The notes under the pieces were generated by a model. That model saw only the letters and a program-made list of their open reading frames with translations. It did not search any database and was not told where the DNA came from. Shown here piece by piece: positions 12,163 through 23,879 of a DNA stretch of 64,000 nt. Within the stretch, counting starts at the first letter, position 1. Every line of letters begins with the position of its first letter. This stretch comes from Dermatemys mawii (Eukaryota > Chordata > Testudines > Dermatemydidae), in contig ML677385.1 in the NCBI GenBank assembly GCA_007922305.1, positions 10,922,470-10,986,469 on the forward strand, given 5' to 3'. Position numbers and translations under genes: made by a program.

Positions 12163-12335
12163 TATACCTATCTCATAGAACTGGAAGGACCTTAAAAGGT
12201 CAACAAGTCCAATCCCCTGCCACTTTCACTAGCAGGACCAAGTACTGTCCTTGACAGATTTTTTGCCCTAGATCCCTAAATGGCCCCCTCAAGGATTGAA
12301 CTCACAACCCTAGGTTTAGCAGGCCAATGCTCAAA
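12163..12335 (-). mobile_element. tRNA-derived SINE (Cry-I-like), truncated
   Basis: The plus strand shows 'catagaactggaaggacctt' at the left and ends in 'aggccaatgctcaaa'. Read on the minus strand, the end corresponds to a tRNA-like head with a B-box-like 'gggttgtgagttcaatcc'. The A-box half is missing because the copy stops at 12335. A more complete copy lies at 57823-58012. Such tRNA-derived SINEs are a hallmark of cryptodiran turtles. It is not a functional tRNA gene. Confidence 0.7.
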
Positions 12336-12336
12336 G

Positions 12337-12575
12337 TGTACAGTGCTCACTTTTATATTATTATTTTTATTACAAACATTTGCATTGTAAAAATGACGAA
12401 AGAAATAGTATTTTTCAGTTCTCCGGCCACCACTTCCCGCAGCTCCCATCGGCTTGAGCTGCAGGCAGTCTTGCCTGCAGACAGTCGATGTAAACAAACT
12501 GTCTTGCAGCCTGCCAATGGATTACCCTGATGGGCTGTGTGTGGTTTGTGGGCTGCAGGTTGCCCACCATTGGGT
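12337..12575. mobile_element. Probable hAT-type fragment
   Basis: The right end 'gtgggctgcaggttgccc' then 'accattg' matches the terminal block of hAT-type non-autonomous elements elsewhere in this window. The interior is diverged and the left end is unclear. Confidence 0.35.
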
Positions 12576-12577
12576 TA

Positions 12578-12912
12578 AGGCCAGGTCTACACTACTACTA
12601 ACTTTGGTATAACTTGCAATGCTCAGGAGTATAAGGTCATGTCTGCAATAGCACTTTTGTTGGTTTAACTTACTGTGCTTAGGGGTGTGAAAAAAACTCT
12701 TTGAGATGCACAAGTTACACTGATGAAAGCACGAGTGTGGGCTGCACTATGTTGGAGGAAGAGCTTCTCCTGTTGACATAGCTATTGTCTCTCACTGGGG
12801 TGGATTTATTATGCTGATAGGAGAGCTCTCCTGTCGGCATAGAGCATCTTCACCAGATGCGCTACAGTAACACAGCTGCACCAATGTAGCTCTTCTAGCG
12901 TAGACTAGCTCT
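12578..12912. mobile_element. MITE with 'ggccaggtctacact' end
   Basis: The left end is 'aaggccaggtctacactact'. The right end, 'agcgtagactagctcttac', is a diverged inverted copy. Internal inverted words include 'ctcctgttgaca' and 'ctcctgtcggca'. A truncated copy of the same terminal word begins at 63965 at the window's right edge. Non-coding. Confidence 0.5.
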
Positions 12913-12996
12913 TACAAAATCAAGGGGAAATATCCTTGCGAAGAATTAAGTAGCAGACTGTGGAAACCCAGAGTATAGTGGATCAGTGAAAGAATT

Positions 12997-13707
12997 AACT
13001 TAGCGCTTTTACACTTACAGCTTTATAGTGGTTTTGGTTATACCCACCTTCAGATACAGCTCCAGGGTTAGCGCTCCAGTGTGTCCACACTCACAGCCAC
13101 AACCACACTGCCGTGACCACATTTGAGGCACTTGCAGTGGCACTGGGAGTGGTGCATTATGGGCAGCTATCCCAGCATTCACTGGATGCAACGTGCTTTT
13201 CAGAGGAGGAGGTTGAGGGGGAGCATGTTGTGTATGTGGAGGGAGAGAGTGAGTGGATTTTTGGCATGCTGAGAGTGTGTCAGCAAACTGTGTTTGAACT
13301 GCAAAGCCTGCTACTCTTCTCCTTCTCAGTTGCTCGCAAGGTAAACATTTACACTGTAGATTTGCCGAGTTACAGCTAAGCTCTGAGAAGGTACTTCCGC
13401 ATTCCTCCAGCCAAGTTCAAAACAAAGGGAAGAGAGGCTTAATTGGCTTAAATAGCTTAGGGGCGGTTCCAGAAATCACTCAAAGTATTGAGTGATCACT
13501 CAGTAGTGTTGCTGCCCATTTACACTGGAGCTAAAGTGTATCACCCAATACGCTATAGCTATTAATCCTCTGGCAGGAGGATTACCAGGAGTGGTATAAC
13601 TGTGGACTTATAGCGCTCTACGTGCCTCGCCAGTCTGGACGGGTAGTGAGTTATAGCACTCCTGGAGGCTTTATAGCGCTATGAAGTGCCAGTGTAATCA
13701 AGCCCTT
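12997..13707 (+). mobile_element. Harbinger-type MITE, copy B (inverted to copy A)
   Basis: It ends in 'tgccagtgtaatcaagccctt', the same terminus as copy A, and contains the same interior word 'gcattatgggcagctatccc' in the opposite orientation to 9530-10216. The left terminus is diverged (about 12997). Because copies A and B face each other about 2.8 kb apart, RNA read through both could fold into a long hairpin. The 88-codon frame at 13113 is an accident of the repeat. Confidence 0.65.
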
Positions 13708-14291
13708 AATGTATTTGTTGCTGGTTGTTGGATTCTGTTTTGGGTCATGGGAGTGGGCTTGTAAATGCTGCTATTTATACAATTTTTACAATACCATCTG
13801 TTAGGTGGCAGGGCTGGAGCTTCTTATTGAAATTGTATGGAAAGATGGAAAGGGCTGTTTGGCAAAACCCAATAAAGGGTGGAGCTGAGGACTGAAAAAC
13901 TTGTCTCCCACCCTGGGGTCTCTCTTCAGCCTTGTAGTTAAAGGTAGCTCAGGAGCTTGCTCCAGTCTTGGGAGCTCATTTTAATCATGGGAGTTCATTT
14001 CAGTTTAGGAGTGAAGTCCTGGTTACAAACTTGGTTTCAGTTAAGAACTCATCCTAAAATTTAGGATTTCAGTCAGAAGTCTTCTTGTCTTTTAATGGTG
14101 GATTTTATTAGGGGATGTTTATTTTATATGACTGTTACTGTAACTCTAAGTTAAATTAACATGCCTTTTATAGGATCTCAAATTGTTACTTACTGTGATA
14201 TTTAAAATGAATTTCAGATTATTTTCAATCTATATTCGAGTCTATGATCTGCATTTTCTACATTATAATTGTGGAATGACACACTTTATAA

Positions 14292-14601
14292 CAGGGATCG
14301 GCAATTTTTCGGAAGTGGTGTGCCAGGTCTTCATTTATTCACTCGAATTTAAGGTTTTGCTTGCCAGTAATACATTTTAACTTTTTTGAAGGTCTCTTTC
14401 TATAAGTCTTTAATATATAAATTAACTATTTGTTGTATGTCAAGTAAATAAGGTTTTAAAAATGTTTAAGAAGCTTTATTTAAAATTAAATTACAATGCA
14501 GAGCTCCTGAAACCAGTGGCCAGGACCCGGGCAGTGTAATGCCACTGAAAATCAGCTCACGTGCCGCCTTCGGCACCCGTGCCATAGGTTGCCTACCCCT
14601 G
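14292..14601. mobile_element. hAT-type MITE 1
   Basis: The left end is 'cagggatcggcaatttttc' and the right end 'ataggttgcctacccctg'. The flanking octamers ctttataa (14284-14291) and ctttatta (14602-14609) differ at one base, which fits the 8-bp target duplication of hAT transposons. Non-coding. Confidence 0.72.
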
Positions 14602-14612
14602 CTTTATTAAAT

Positions 14613-14899
14613 CAGGGATCGGCAACATTGGCACGTGCCCGCAGGGTAAGCACCCTTAGCGGGCCCGCCATTTTGTTTACCTGCCGTTTCGCCGACTGCA
14701 GTTTCCAGTGGTCATGGTCCCCCATCCTGGTCCAATGGGGACTGCGGGAAGTGACTGATTCCCGCTGCCCCCATTGGACCGGGATGGCGAACCATGGCCA
14801 GTGGGGGCCTCAGTTGATGAAACGGCAGGTAAACAAAGCAGCGGGGCCTGCTAAGGGTGCTTACCCTGCGGTCCCATGTGCCAACATTGCCGATCCCTG
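14613..14899. mobile_element. hAT-type MITE 2, abutting MITE 1
   Basis: The left end is 'cagggatcggcaacattgg' and the right end 'ccaacattgccgatccctg', a near-perfect inverted pair. The interior has matching GC-rich arms (agggtaagcaccctta / taagggtgcttaccct). The flanking octamers tattaaat (14605-14612) and tgttaaat (14900-14907) differ at one base. It sits only 11 bases from MITE 1. The open frames on both strands here are mirror-image artefacts of the palindrome. Confidence 0.78.
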
Positions 14900-14907
14900 T
14901 GTTAAAT

Positions 14908-17384
14908 GCTAAGCACTGTCCTAGCTGTTCTTTCAATGAAGACAATGTGATCTAGGACTCTCTGAGCCTTCTTTTAGCTTTAGAGAATTGGATACTTGCA
15001 AGGGCCATTTAAAAAAAAAAAAAAAGCTTATCAGTTTTGTTTGATTTCCGGGGAAAAAACACAGTTGTTAAATTAAAACAAATAGCTTTCTTTTTATAGC
15101 ATCCTGAAGTATTTTCATGAAATTACGATCTATTGGAAAAGGTTTTTTTAATTTGAGAAGTTTAGAACTAATTTTTCTATAAATAAAAACTTATGCAACT
15201 CTAAAAAGTTGAAGGGAGATATGATGAGCGCATCTGGGTACTGGTGCTTATTAGGAATCAAGTTATAGAATTATCCAGAAACATAGAAGGAAAGTGGAAT
15301 GTGGAGCCCACTAATTAGGCAGAGCAGCATGAGTACTGAGTTAAGTGATCTCTTTTTAGACTGAGGTAGATGAGTTATAAATTGGGTGGGGGCGAGGACA
15401 GAGGGCTTGGTTTGCTGGAACCTAGAAAATTCTAGAGGTAGCCAGGGCATTTGAGAACATGCTTATGAATAAAACTGTCTGGGTTTTTCAGTCTTCAGAG
15501 TGTTGAAGTCACTGGAATTTACTGTTCCATTCTAATGTAGGAAATTTGAAAGCTGCTAATATTTAATTACCTAAGGTAATTACCTAAGACAATATATGAT
15601 TTTTTTCTGACTCCACAAGTCTAAAGGGGTAGGGAAAAAACAACTGGATGAACAGAAGTTCAAAGTAAATATGGTCAGGGTTAAAAAAAAATCTCCCTTG
15701 AAGAGTACAGAAAATTATTTCTTTGGATTCTTCATGATCTAATGTGCCACTGAATTAAACTTATTGCAGGGAAGAACAGACTGGGGATAAGTTTGGTCCA
15801 GCATGAAAATGTAGCTGCAGTGATCATGTAAGTCTTTGTTCCAGGCCTCTGAGTAGCTTTTAAACTGCTCAAGAACTTGAGAGGAAGAGTTGCAGCTTTC
15901 CTTTATGCTAATATTGTCTTTGATATAGCACTAAATGAGCAGTTCTTAAAAATGATCAAAGCACTTCACTCTTGAAGCATTCTTTTCAGGTACGCTAGTA
16001 AAAGAAATGGAGAGAATCAAAGGAAGAACAAAAAAAATTGTATTAGATACTAGGGCAAGAAGATCGGTTGAACATGAGAAATGATCAGATATTGGTTACA
16101 AGCATCTGTAAAGGGAACAATAAAATCCTACTTAATGCTATTAATTTTACATCTGAAAAGAAAGCAGAACACTAGCCAAATTGCAAAAGATGAAGTCTAG
16201 GAATGCTGAGAAAAGCAGAGGAAGGAGGTCCGTGACCTTTTTTCATGTGATGAAACTAAAGTGGAAGTAGAGAAAAACATCTGAATTCAGTCATTCTAAG
16301 CTTCTCATATGTGAGCACTCAATAATATAGCACATTTTTACATAACTGCTCCACAGAAAGGCTGTAAATTTCCAAAAGCATTTAAAGGAGGCTTTGGAGG
16401 TATTCACTAGCTAGAGAGTGACATTGCTGACTCAGTCTCCAAACCTGATTTCCACACTATAAAAATAAATGAATGGAAATGTGTAAGAACAAACTGGAAA
16501 ATTATTTGCAAAGGTATGGGATCTTTACCGAAGCATCATGACTGATCCAGACACACCAGTTGAACCCATATCAGGAAGAAGGCTGAAAATATTGCTCATG
16601 GAACATAATCCTAATTGTATGCCTTTTAGGATTTAAAATTGAAGATCTCAGATTTCCACTCTACATTTGTTTGTAGATTAAGTTCTCACAATTTATTGCT
16701 TCAAAATGGTGAAAAATTGGCTGTCCAGCCAGCTTAGCATCAGTTAAGCATGATTTTCAACACCATTCAGACTGATGTGGTTGATGATAGGTTTGGTAAT
16801 GAAAAAACAAATGAATTGATAAAAATGAGTCAGTATTGTAGATCAGAAACAGAGGAGAGAGAGGTCTTAATGGCTAGGAGCTTGGTGACTTGATTGTGAT
16901 CTTGTTTTACTTTTTGAACAATATCTCATCTTTCCACAAGGTATCATTTTTTGGCAGAAGAACTGCTAAATAGCTCTGGGTTAATAGAATCAGATGTAAA
17001 ACAATTTTACCTGTTTAAATATACGATTTCCTTTCTGCTCCATTGATATCAATCTTCTCATTTATGATTAAAATATTTTCCATTCCTCAACATCAGGCAT
17101 TTAGTCTTTCCTTAGTGCATTTTCTTTGATTTTCAGGTAGGGGATTAGTATTTGGTACTTTTCTGGATGATTCAGATTTGTGTTTTTTTCAGGAAGAATA
17201 AAAAACTAGGAACAGTGGGATAAATAGAGTTGGCAGTCTTTGAGATATGGAAGCATACAAACATTTAAGACCTTACATTGCAGCAGTGTGTTGTGTATAA
17301 AAGATTGGAGTAGTTAGCTACTTCCGTTTACAAATAAATATTTATTTTGTTTTAACATTTATAGCAGTAATCCTAGTTCCAACA
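14908..17384. other. Non-coding stretch, nothing recognised
   Basis: AT-rich sequence without a frame of interest, RNA gene or repeat family that I can name. Confidence 0.5.
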
Positions 17385-17532
17385 CAGGGATCGGCAACCT
17401 TGGCACGCAGCCCCCCCAGAGTAAGCACCCTTGGCGGTCCCAGCAGGTTTGTTTACCTGCCGTGTCTGCAGGTTTGGCCGATCACGGCTCCTACTGGCCG
17501 TGGTTTGCCGCTCCGGTCCAATGTGGGCAGAG
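17385..17532 (+). mobile_element. hAT-type MITE, truncated copy
   Basis: It begins 'cagggatcggcaaccttgg' and continues with the 'agtaagcacccttggcgg' block shared with 14613-14899. The right arm is missing; the match fades after 'ctccggtccaatg'. Non-coding. Confidence 0.65.
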
Positions 17533-19424
17533 ATTATATTAATCATAATAAATGTAAGAGATCCTTGACAATGGGAAAGGAATGAGTGGATGGTGTCATG
17601 CTACTGCAGTGACTGGAATGAGAAAAGGAAGGACTGAGAGGAAAGAAATGGAAGGGTCCAAGGAATGAAGATGGAGAGAGGCAGACAGAACTGGAGGGGA
17701 GGAGAGCAGGCAGAGAAGAAATTTGTGGGAGGAATGAGGAGCAAGGAGTGAACAATAGAGGCGAGCAAAAATCATTGAAAAAGATAACCAAAGGGAGGAA
17801 AGTAGGACAGAAATACTAAATAAACAGAGATGAAGAAAGAACCTGCTTTAACTGAGACTGCTTTGAAAAAAAAATTTAAAAAGAATGAAGACAAAAAAGA
17901 GGAAACAAAAGTAAAAGTTGCTCAGGAGAACTGAACCAGGAAATGGGGTGAGAATAAAGAAAGCAAAGCAAGAAAAGATGCGTAAACATTTGTTAGTGAA
18001 TGTTTAAATCATCTTTCTAGATTTCAGATAACTCCCCTTTATCTTAGAGAGGTTTTAATTTCACTCTTTTATGACAGTGGAGCCCTACCACTGCATTAAC
18101 CTGTGGAGAGGGAGGAATTTAATGGAAACACAAAGCTTGATTGTAGTCAGTTCCTCTTTTCTGAGAGTTATGCTACTCTTTTTCATGAAGCATGGTAAGT
18201 GGTGGTCGTATAGAGAATTGTAGATCAGACTTTTAGAGGATTCCTTCCTAACTAGCTACTACCCCTCAACGAGCACACTCTCTTGACCTTTGAAGAAAGT
18301 GGTTCAGACAAGGTTCTCTCTACTTTTTTTGAAATCAAAATAGAGTTACTGTAGCATTACTACAGTGGACAGAGCTGAACTCTGTATCCGGCAACTGAGC
18401 TGTGTACGTTGCCTTTGTGGCATACTGTATTGCTTACATCACATCATGATGATTTTAAAGACATTTCACCTCTTAAGGTTGTCCTATTGATCCCAACAAG
18501 TAGCATGGAATGCAAGTGATGGCTTTCACTAATAGTATGCAGCAAATGTGGCAGGAGAACAAACCTTTGGCCTGATGTTTCTGCTTTGATATTAATTTCA
18601 CTTCATTATTTGGAGAGTTCTGTCAGTATCTTGACAGTGGTTAGAGATTAAAAGAAGGGAAAAAAATATAATGTAGAAAAAGCCCTAGAAAACAGAGTAT
18701 TTGGGATGAGGTGAGGCATGAGAGGCCGGAGCTTTGCATTATACAAAAAAGAATTATCCATTTATATGGATGAGAAGAATATTCAGAATTAAATATTAAA
18801 AAAATAAATAACAGACACTAAGATTTTTGGAAAGAATCTAAAAAGTAAGCTTCAGGGGCACAAAACCCAACCTCTACCCATTGGAGGTTAGGAAGAAGCT
18901 TTCTTTGGGCGCTGGTTGTGGGCACTGTTGCATACAGGGTAGCGGACTTAATGGATCCCTCGCCTGATTCTGTATCTTCCTAGAGAAGAGCTTGCATATT
19001 AGTGTCTTTAAACTAAGGTCCTATTTGTACTTGGTCTCAAACTTAGTTTTTGAGCTAGTATAAACATGGTTTTTTAAACGGTCAGTTTTGTTAAAAATGA
19101 ATTCAACTGAACTAAGTCTGTGCAAAGTGTAACCATATTTAACAACTGAATTTAAGTGTCGCTTAAACACAGTTGAATTGGGTTATATCACTGTTTGGCT
19201 GCTAGTCTTTCTGACCTGAGAGTATCAGAAAATTGTCCCACTGTTGCTCTAGGACTGATGGAAGTGATAGTGTAATCAGTCACAGCTGTTTTTACCAGTT
19301 TGTCAGCTGTTTGTCTAGAGGAGATGGTGGTAAAAATATCTCTTGTCAGGTCATCACTAGTGATCGCTGGATATCTTCAGTGTTGGCCAAACTGGGTAAA
19401 AAATTCTAGTATAAGTTTGTAACT
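17533..19424. other. Non-coding; purine-rich tract at the left
   Basis: From about 17575 to 17990 the plus strand is strongly purine-rich (many gga, gaa and aag words) without a strict repeat unit. The minus-strand frame at 17791-17543, with many Ser and Phe codons, is a by-product of this skew. The rest has no supported feature. Confidence 0.5.
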
Positions 19425-20115
19425 CGGGGTGGGCAAACTTTTTACCTTGAGGGCCATGTCGGGGTTCAATATTTTATGGAGGGCCAGGTGGGGAAGGCAG
19501 TGCCTCCCCAAAGAGCTTGGCTCTGCCCCTTCCCACTCCCTGACTGCCCCCCTCAGAACTCCCAACCCATCCACCCCACTGCTCCTTGTCCCTGACTATT
19601 CCCTCCAGCAACCCCTGCCCCAACCACCCCCACCAAGACCCCACCCCCTGTCTAATCCCCCCTGCTTGTTCTCTAACCACCCACTCCAGAGACCCCCCAC
19701 TCCAATCGCACCCCCATCCAACCTCCCTGTCCCCTGACTGCCCCGACCCATAGCCATACTCCTGCCCTTGACAGGCCCCCTGGGACTCCCACATCCTATC
19801 CAACCCTCCCCCTGAACCATTCCCTCTCCCCTGACCACCCCCCAACACCTCCTGGCCCTCATCCAACACCCCCCTGCCCACTTACCACACCACTCAGAAC
19901 AACATGTCTGGCCCGGTGCCATGCTGATCCACTGGAGCTTGCAGCCTCACCCTGAGAGTGCTGCTTGCTGAAGCTGCAGTTGGGGCGGGGGGAAGAGAAG
20001 GGGGTCAGTGGAAGAGGGGAGAGGAGCTAGCCTCCCCAGCCAGGAGCTCTGGGGGCTGGACAGAATTAGTCTGCAGGCTGGATGTGGCCCACAGGCCGTA
20101 GTTTGCCCAGCCCTG
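19425..20115. mobile_element. hAT-type non-autonomous element with C-rich interior
   Basis: The left end is 'cggggtgggcaaacttttt', followed by 'gagggccatgtc'. The right end, 'ggccgtagtttgcccagccctg', is its inverted counterpart. The flanking octamers ttgtaact (19417-19424) and ttctaact (20116-20123) differ at one base, fitting an 8-bp hAT duplication. The interior is rich in CCC(T/A)CC words, which keeps several frames open by composition alone. A relative lies at 49809-50276. Confidence 0.75.
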
Positions 20116-20604
20116 TTCTAACTGGACTGAAGCATAGCTTTAAACCTGTTTTTAAACATAGTTTAGTTACCTATACAGAGCCCACTGAACAGTGTTATAA
20201 CCCAGTTTGAACACAGCTAGGTTTAAACCCTGCCTAGGAAATATTGTTCTATATTGAGGATAACTCTTCACAGTCAGGGCCGTTCAATATGGACCAGGAC
20301 AAACCTGTCTAAACAAAACGTGGATAGGCCAGAATATATGTTAAATTTCACTTTAAACAGTTTGACATTTTCCACTCAAACATTTTATAACAAGTTAACC
20401 TGATGTGAACTTGAATTAAAATTTAATTAAAGCATTTCAGCCGTCGCAGTTCCTTTCTCTGTAGTTGGTTTGTGTCTCTCCTTCGCCTAGCTATGAAGGG
20501 CTCATCCGTTCATGAAAATATCTTTATCCCTTTACAGAATTTTTTAAGTCAGGTTGAATATGTTGCCAAAAGTGGCAGTTTCCACACAAAATAGTCATAA
20601 GAAT

Positions 20605-21056
20605 ATAAGGGAGGCTTTACTGATCAGACCAGTGGTCCTTCTGGCCCAGTATTCTGTCTTCCAACAGTGACTGTCAACAGATGCCTCAGAGGGAATGAAC
20701 TGAATAGGCTAATTTATTGAATCATCCATCTCCTTGTCATCCAGTCCCAGCTTCTGGCAGTCAGATTTAGTGACACCCAAAGCATGGGGTTGTGCCTCTG
20801 ATCATCTTGGCTAATAGCCATTGATGGACCTGTCCTCCATGAGATTTTCTCTTTCTTTTTTGAACCCAGCTGCATTTCTGGCCTTCTCAGCATTATCTGA
20901 CAATGAATTCCACAGGCTGTGCTGTGTGAAAAAGTACTTCCTTAAGTTTGCTTTAAACCTTCTGCCTATTAATTTCATTGGGTGACCCCTGGGTCTTGTG
21001 TTATGTGAAGGGATAAATAACACTTCCGTATTCACTTTCTGCACACCTTTGATCAG
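20605..21056 (-). mobile_element. CR1-type LINE 3' fragment
   Basis: The plus strand carries the reversed text of a CR1-like 3' region: 'gatcagaccagtggtccttc', 'cccagtattctgtcttccaa', 'gaattccacaggctgtgctg', and then a stretch around 'gtgacccctgggtcttgtg'. The fragment contains the end of the ORF2 zone and the 3' untranslated part only. No reverse transcriptase motif is readable. Typical 5'-truncated LINE debris. Confidence 0.7.
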
Positions 21057-23240
21057 GCATGTTAATTAAATCAGACCAAATGTTACAGCCATTTAATGTA
21101 ACCAGGAAGACCATTGCATGGTACAGGAAACCAGTTGTTGTCAAGACCATTCAGAATGCTTGAGAAGAATCTATTATCTCAGCAGCATAGCATTTCTGAA
21201 ATGCATTTAAATATTGCATATGCAATACAAATACAAATAATAAAACAGAATAATAGTTAGACTTTATTTCTGCCCAGTTCAACTTAGCTTTTCACTGTGG
21301 AATGACACTGACGTTGTGTGGCAGAGTTACGCAAAACGTGTTTTGAAGTGCTCGTTTTCTGTTGAAAAGTTCCTACTCCAAAATCAGATGTACCAGTACA
21401 GCAAGCATCAAATGGTTGGAGTGAATATTGCTACCACTGAAGATATTATTTTATAAACACATGTACTTTATAGCTGCCAAAAATATCCTGATGTGCAATA
21501 TAAAGTGTAACATTCAGTGTATAAGTGGTTTGCTTAGGAGGCTACATGAAGTATTGAAATTTTGAAGGGCACGGGGAGAAGCTTAATTCAGCCTTGAGAA
21601 TCCTTCGGTGAGGTGGGTAGCAAATGTTCTTGCAATTTACTTTCAATTAAGATTCCCATCTAGGTGGTTTTTAACATTCTTAATCCCATGCTTACAACGT
21701 CAAGGCTAAAAGTGTGGAGAAAAATTGTCTACAAATCTGGCTTGTAAAGTACGTGTAAGATTCTGTCCACTCTAAAGTATGATAGCTTCATAATGAAGTC
21801 TGGAAATGTACAGAAGAATTTGTTGTGCTGGAAAGTGCATAATCTTACTCTGAGCAAAGAATTAAGTCAGCAACCCAGGCTATAGAACAGCCTTGTCTCC
21901 TTTCCATACCTGGCAAATGAGGATATTAACTCCATCACAAGAAGGTTTTGAGGATTAGGTACTGTTTATAAAGTATGTTGAAGTTTAGCTATAGTAAGTA
22001 CTCAATATTACTAGAGTTACTTTTTGACCAGAATTATGGAAGGCATCCTTGGCTTGGTATTTTGATTTCAGCTACAGTACTTCAGGCTACTATTGTGTTG
22101 ATGAGTCTTAATGGGCAAACCATGTTTACTCAAGTTGCATGTGTGTCCTATGTATACTCTTATTTTGGTTAAGATGCTACTTGTTATAATATTACTAGAT
22201 AAAAGAATCCTGACACAAAAGTAGACACTTTTTTCTCTCTGTTTAAATATGAAGGTGATAAATGTTTTATGAATATCCAAGAAAAATACTTATTGTAATT
22301 CTGAAATCACTTTGCAATTCTTGATCATTCTTCTTTCCCCAGTAGTATCTTGAATGGATGCTCATGTCTTGAAAGCTTGAAAATATTATTTTTCTACTGA
22401 CTGTACCTATTTCTATTTTGAAAATAATTTATTTTTTAATATAGTGAAATAGAAGCAGCTATGACTTTGTTTCCTGGTGTGCAAGATTGGATAATGTTGG
22501 CTAATTGCTTGAGTCAGTAAGAATTATTTTCCTGTATCTGTCACAAAATGACTGGTTTTTTTCTTTCTAATTGTCTAATTAGTGGATGATATGAGAAGGA
22601 AAGAGATTAAATCCAGAGAACATTGCTCTATATTTTGAGCAGTTTTAAGGTAGGGTACATATTATGCCTAAACTACTGAAATGTCTAAACAAATACTGTG
22701 TTAAATTTTGCAACTCAGGTCTACAACTTTGTTATCTGATGTCCACAGATGTTGTCTAATTTTAGTTAGTGGTTTATATTTAAAGGTGGTGTTTGTGCAC
22801 TGTGAGAGTTGGGGAGGTCTAATTATTAGCTAAAATGCTACTGGTAATTGTACCACCTGGACTTTTACTCTGTCACTGTTAGCACATAACTCTATTACTA
22901 AAATAGTGAATAAACTCATCATATCCTCAAACGCCACAAACATTTAACTATTCAAAATGTTTTTGATAAATTAATATTAATCCTATTTTTATCAGTTGGG
23001 GAACTGAGGCAGACTGAAGTCAGAGAGGGAGTCTAATGCACATCTGAGAGTAGAATTTCATGACTTAACTCCTGTATTTATTCCATGCCTCTTTCAATCT
23101 GTGAATCAAGAAAACAGTTCAGGTCATCTATGCACAAATTTCATTTGGTCGAGGGAGAAGGAAGTTAGCTTCATAGTTACTTTGGATAAATTAGGATGTA
23201 TTTAATACATATGATTGTTGTTGTCTGTTTTTCCTAATAG
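21057..23240. other. TAB3: Non-coding stretch before the first TAB3 coding exon
   Basis: AT-rich, no frame with a recognisable domain, no repeat family named. It ends in the splice acceptor at 23239-23240, so at least the last part is an intron of TAB3 whose 5' exon is not located in this window or is non-coding. Confidence 0.5.
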
Positions 23241-23327
23241 AAAATGCCTGAAGCATCAGAAGATCATATCCACTGGAAGGTTTATTGACTTCCATTCTTG
23301 AGAATCCCAGAACAGCATCAGTCTGGC
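23241..23327 (+). promoter_or_regulatory. TAB3: TAB3 5' untranslated exon part with a uORF
   Basis: The acceptor is 'ctgtttttcctaatag' ending at 23240. Between it and the start codon lies a complete short upstream frame, 23244-23288: ATG, 13 further codons, then TGA. It ends 39 bases before the TAB3 ATG. Its ATG has A at -3 but C at +4, while the main ATG sits in 'ggcATGg' with G at -3 and +4. Leaky scanning or re-initiation could therefore let ribosomes reach TAB3. The promoter is not identified. Confidence 0.6.
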
Positions 23328-23429
23328 ATGGCGCAGGGCAGTCAGCAGCTTGATGTGCAGGTACTCCATGACCTCCGGCAACGTTTCCCTGAGATTCCAG
23401 AAGGGGTGGTGTCTCAGTGCATGCTCCAG
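23328..23429 (+). CDS. TAB3: TAB3 coding exon 1 (start, CUE domain first half)
   Basis: TAB3 (TGF-beta-activated kinase 1-binding protein 3, MAP3K7-binding) is a cytoplasmic adaptor. It binds Lys63-linked ubiquitin chains and recruits and activates the TAK1 kinase downstream of IL-1, TNF and Toll-like receptors. These 34 codons ([18 protein letters not shown], then [15 protein letters not shown]) are the start of the protein and the first helices of the CUE ubiquitin-binding domain. The start is chosen because MAQ-S/G-x-Q(x)D is the conserved N-terminus of TAB2 and TAB3 and the Kozak context is strong. The exon ends on a full codon (phase 0) before gtatgc. The choice of TAB3 over its paralogue TAB2 rests on [17 protein letters not shown] here and on the later exons. 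Confidence 0.95.
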
Positions 23430-23879
23430 GTATGCTGCAGCAGAATACAATAGCATAGTAACAGTTACTGTACATTTATCCTTGTAGCATAAAAAGAACT
23501 CCCTGGTAATAGACTAGTTAGAAATCAATTCAATTTCACAGTTGTCTTCTGGGTTTTTTTTAAGTTTCTAAAGGGTAACAGGCACTTGGAGAACAGCAAA
23601 CTCTTTCAGTTTACTTTCTATTGATTTTTGTTGTTCAAGAAAGTAGATATTCCTTGTGGCTGAGCAGAAAGACTCGCTATTCAGGTTTCTGTCATCTCAG
23701 AATGTAAGAATGGAAAACTCCTTTTTTTCTCCTCTGTCGTTCAGTGTAGGCAGTGTTGCACCCATACTGAATTTATATGTGGGTTACTGGATTTTTCACA
23801 AGACCAAACTTTTTATTAGCAGTAAGGCCCTTGCTGTTTTTCTTAAAGAAACAATTGTTTGTATTCGAGTCCTCCACTG

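Noticed and set aside
19474..19922. Long minus-strand Gly-rich and plus-strand Pro-rich frames
   Set aside because: They lie inside a hAT-type element whose C-rich interior lacks stops by composition. There is no domain.
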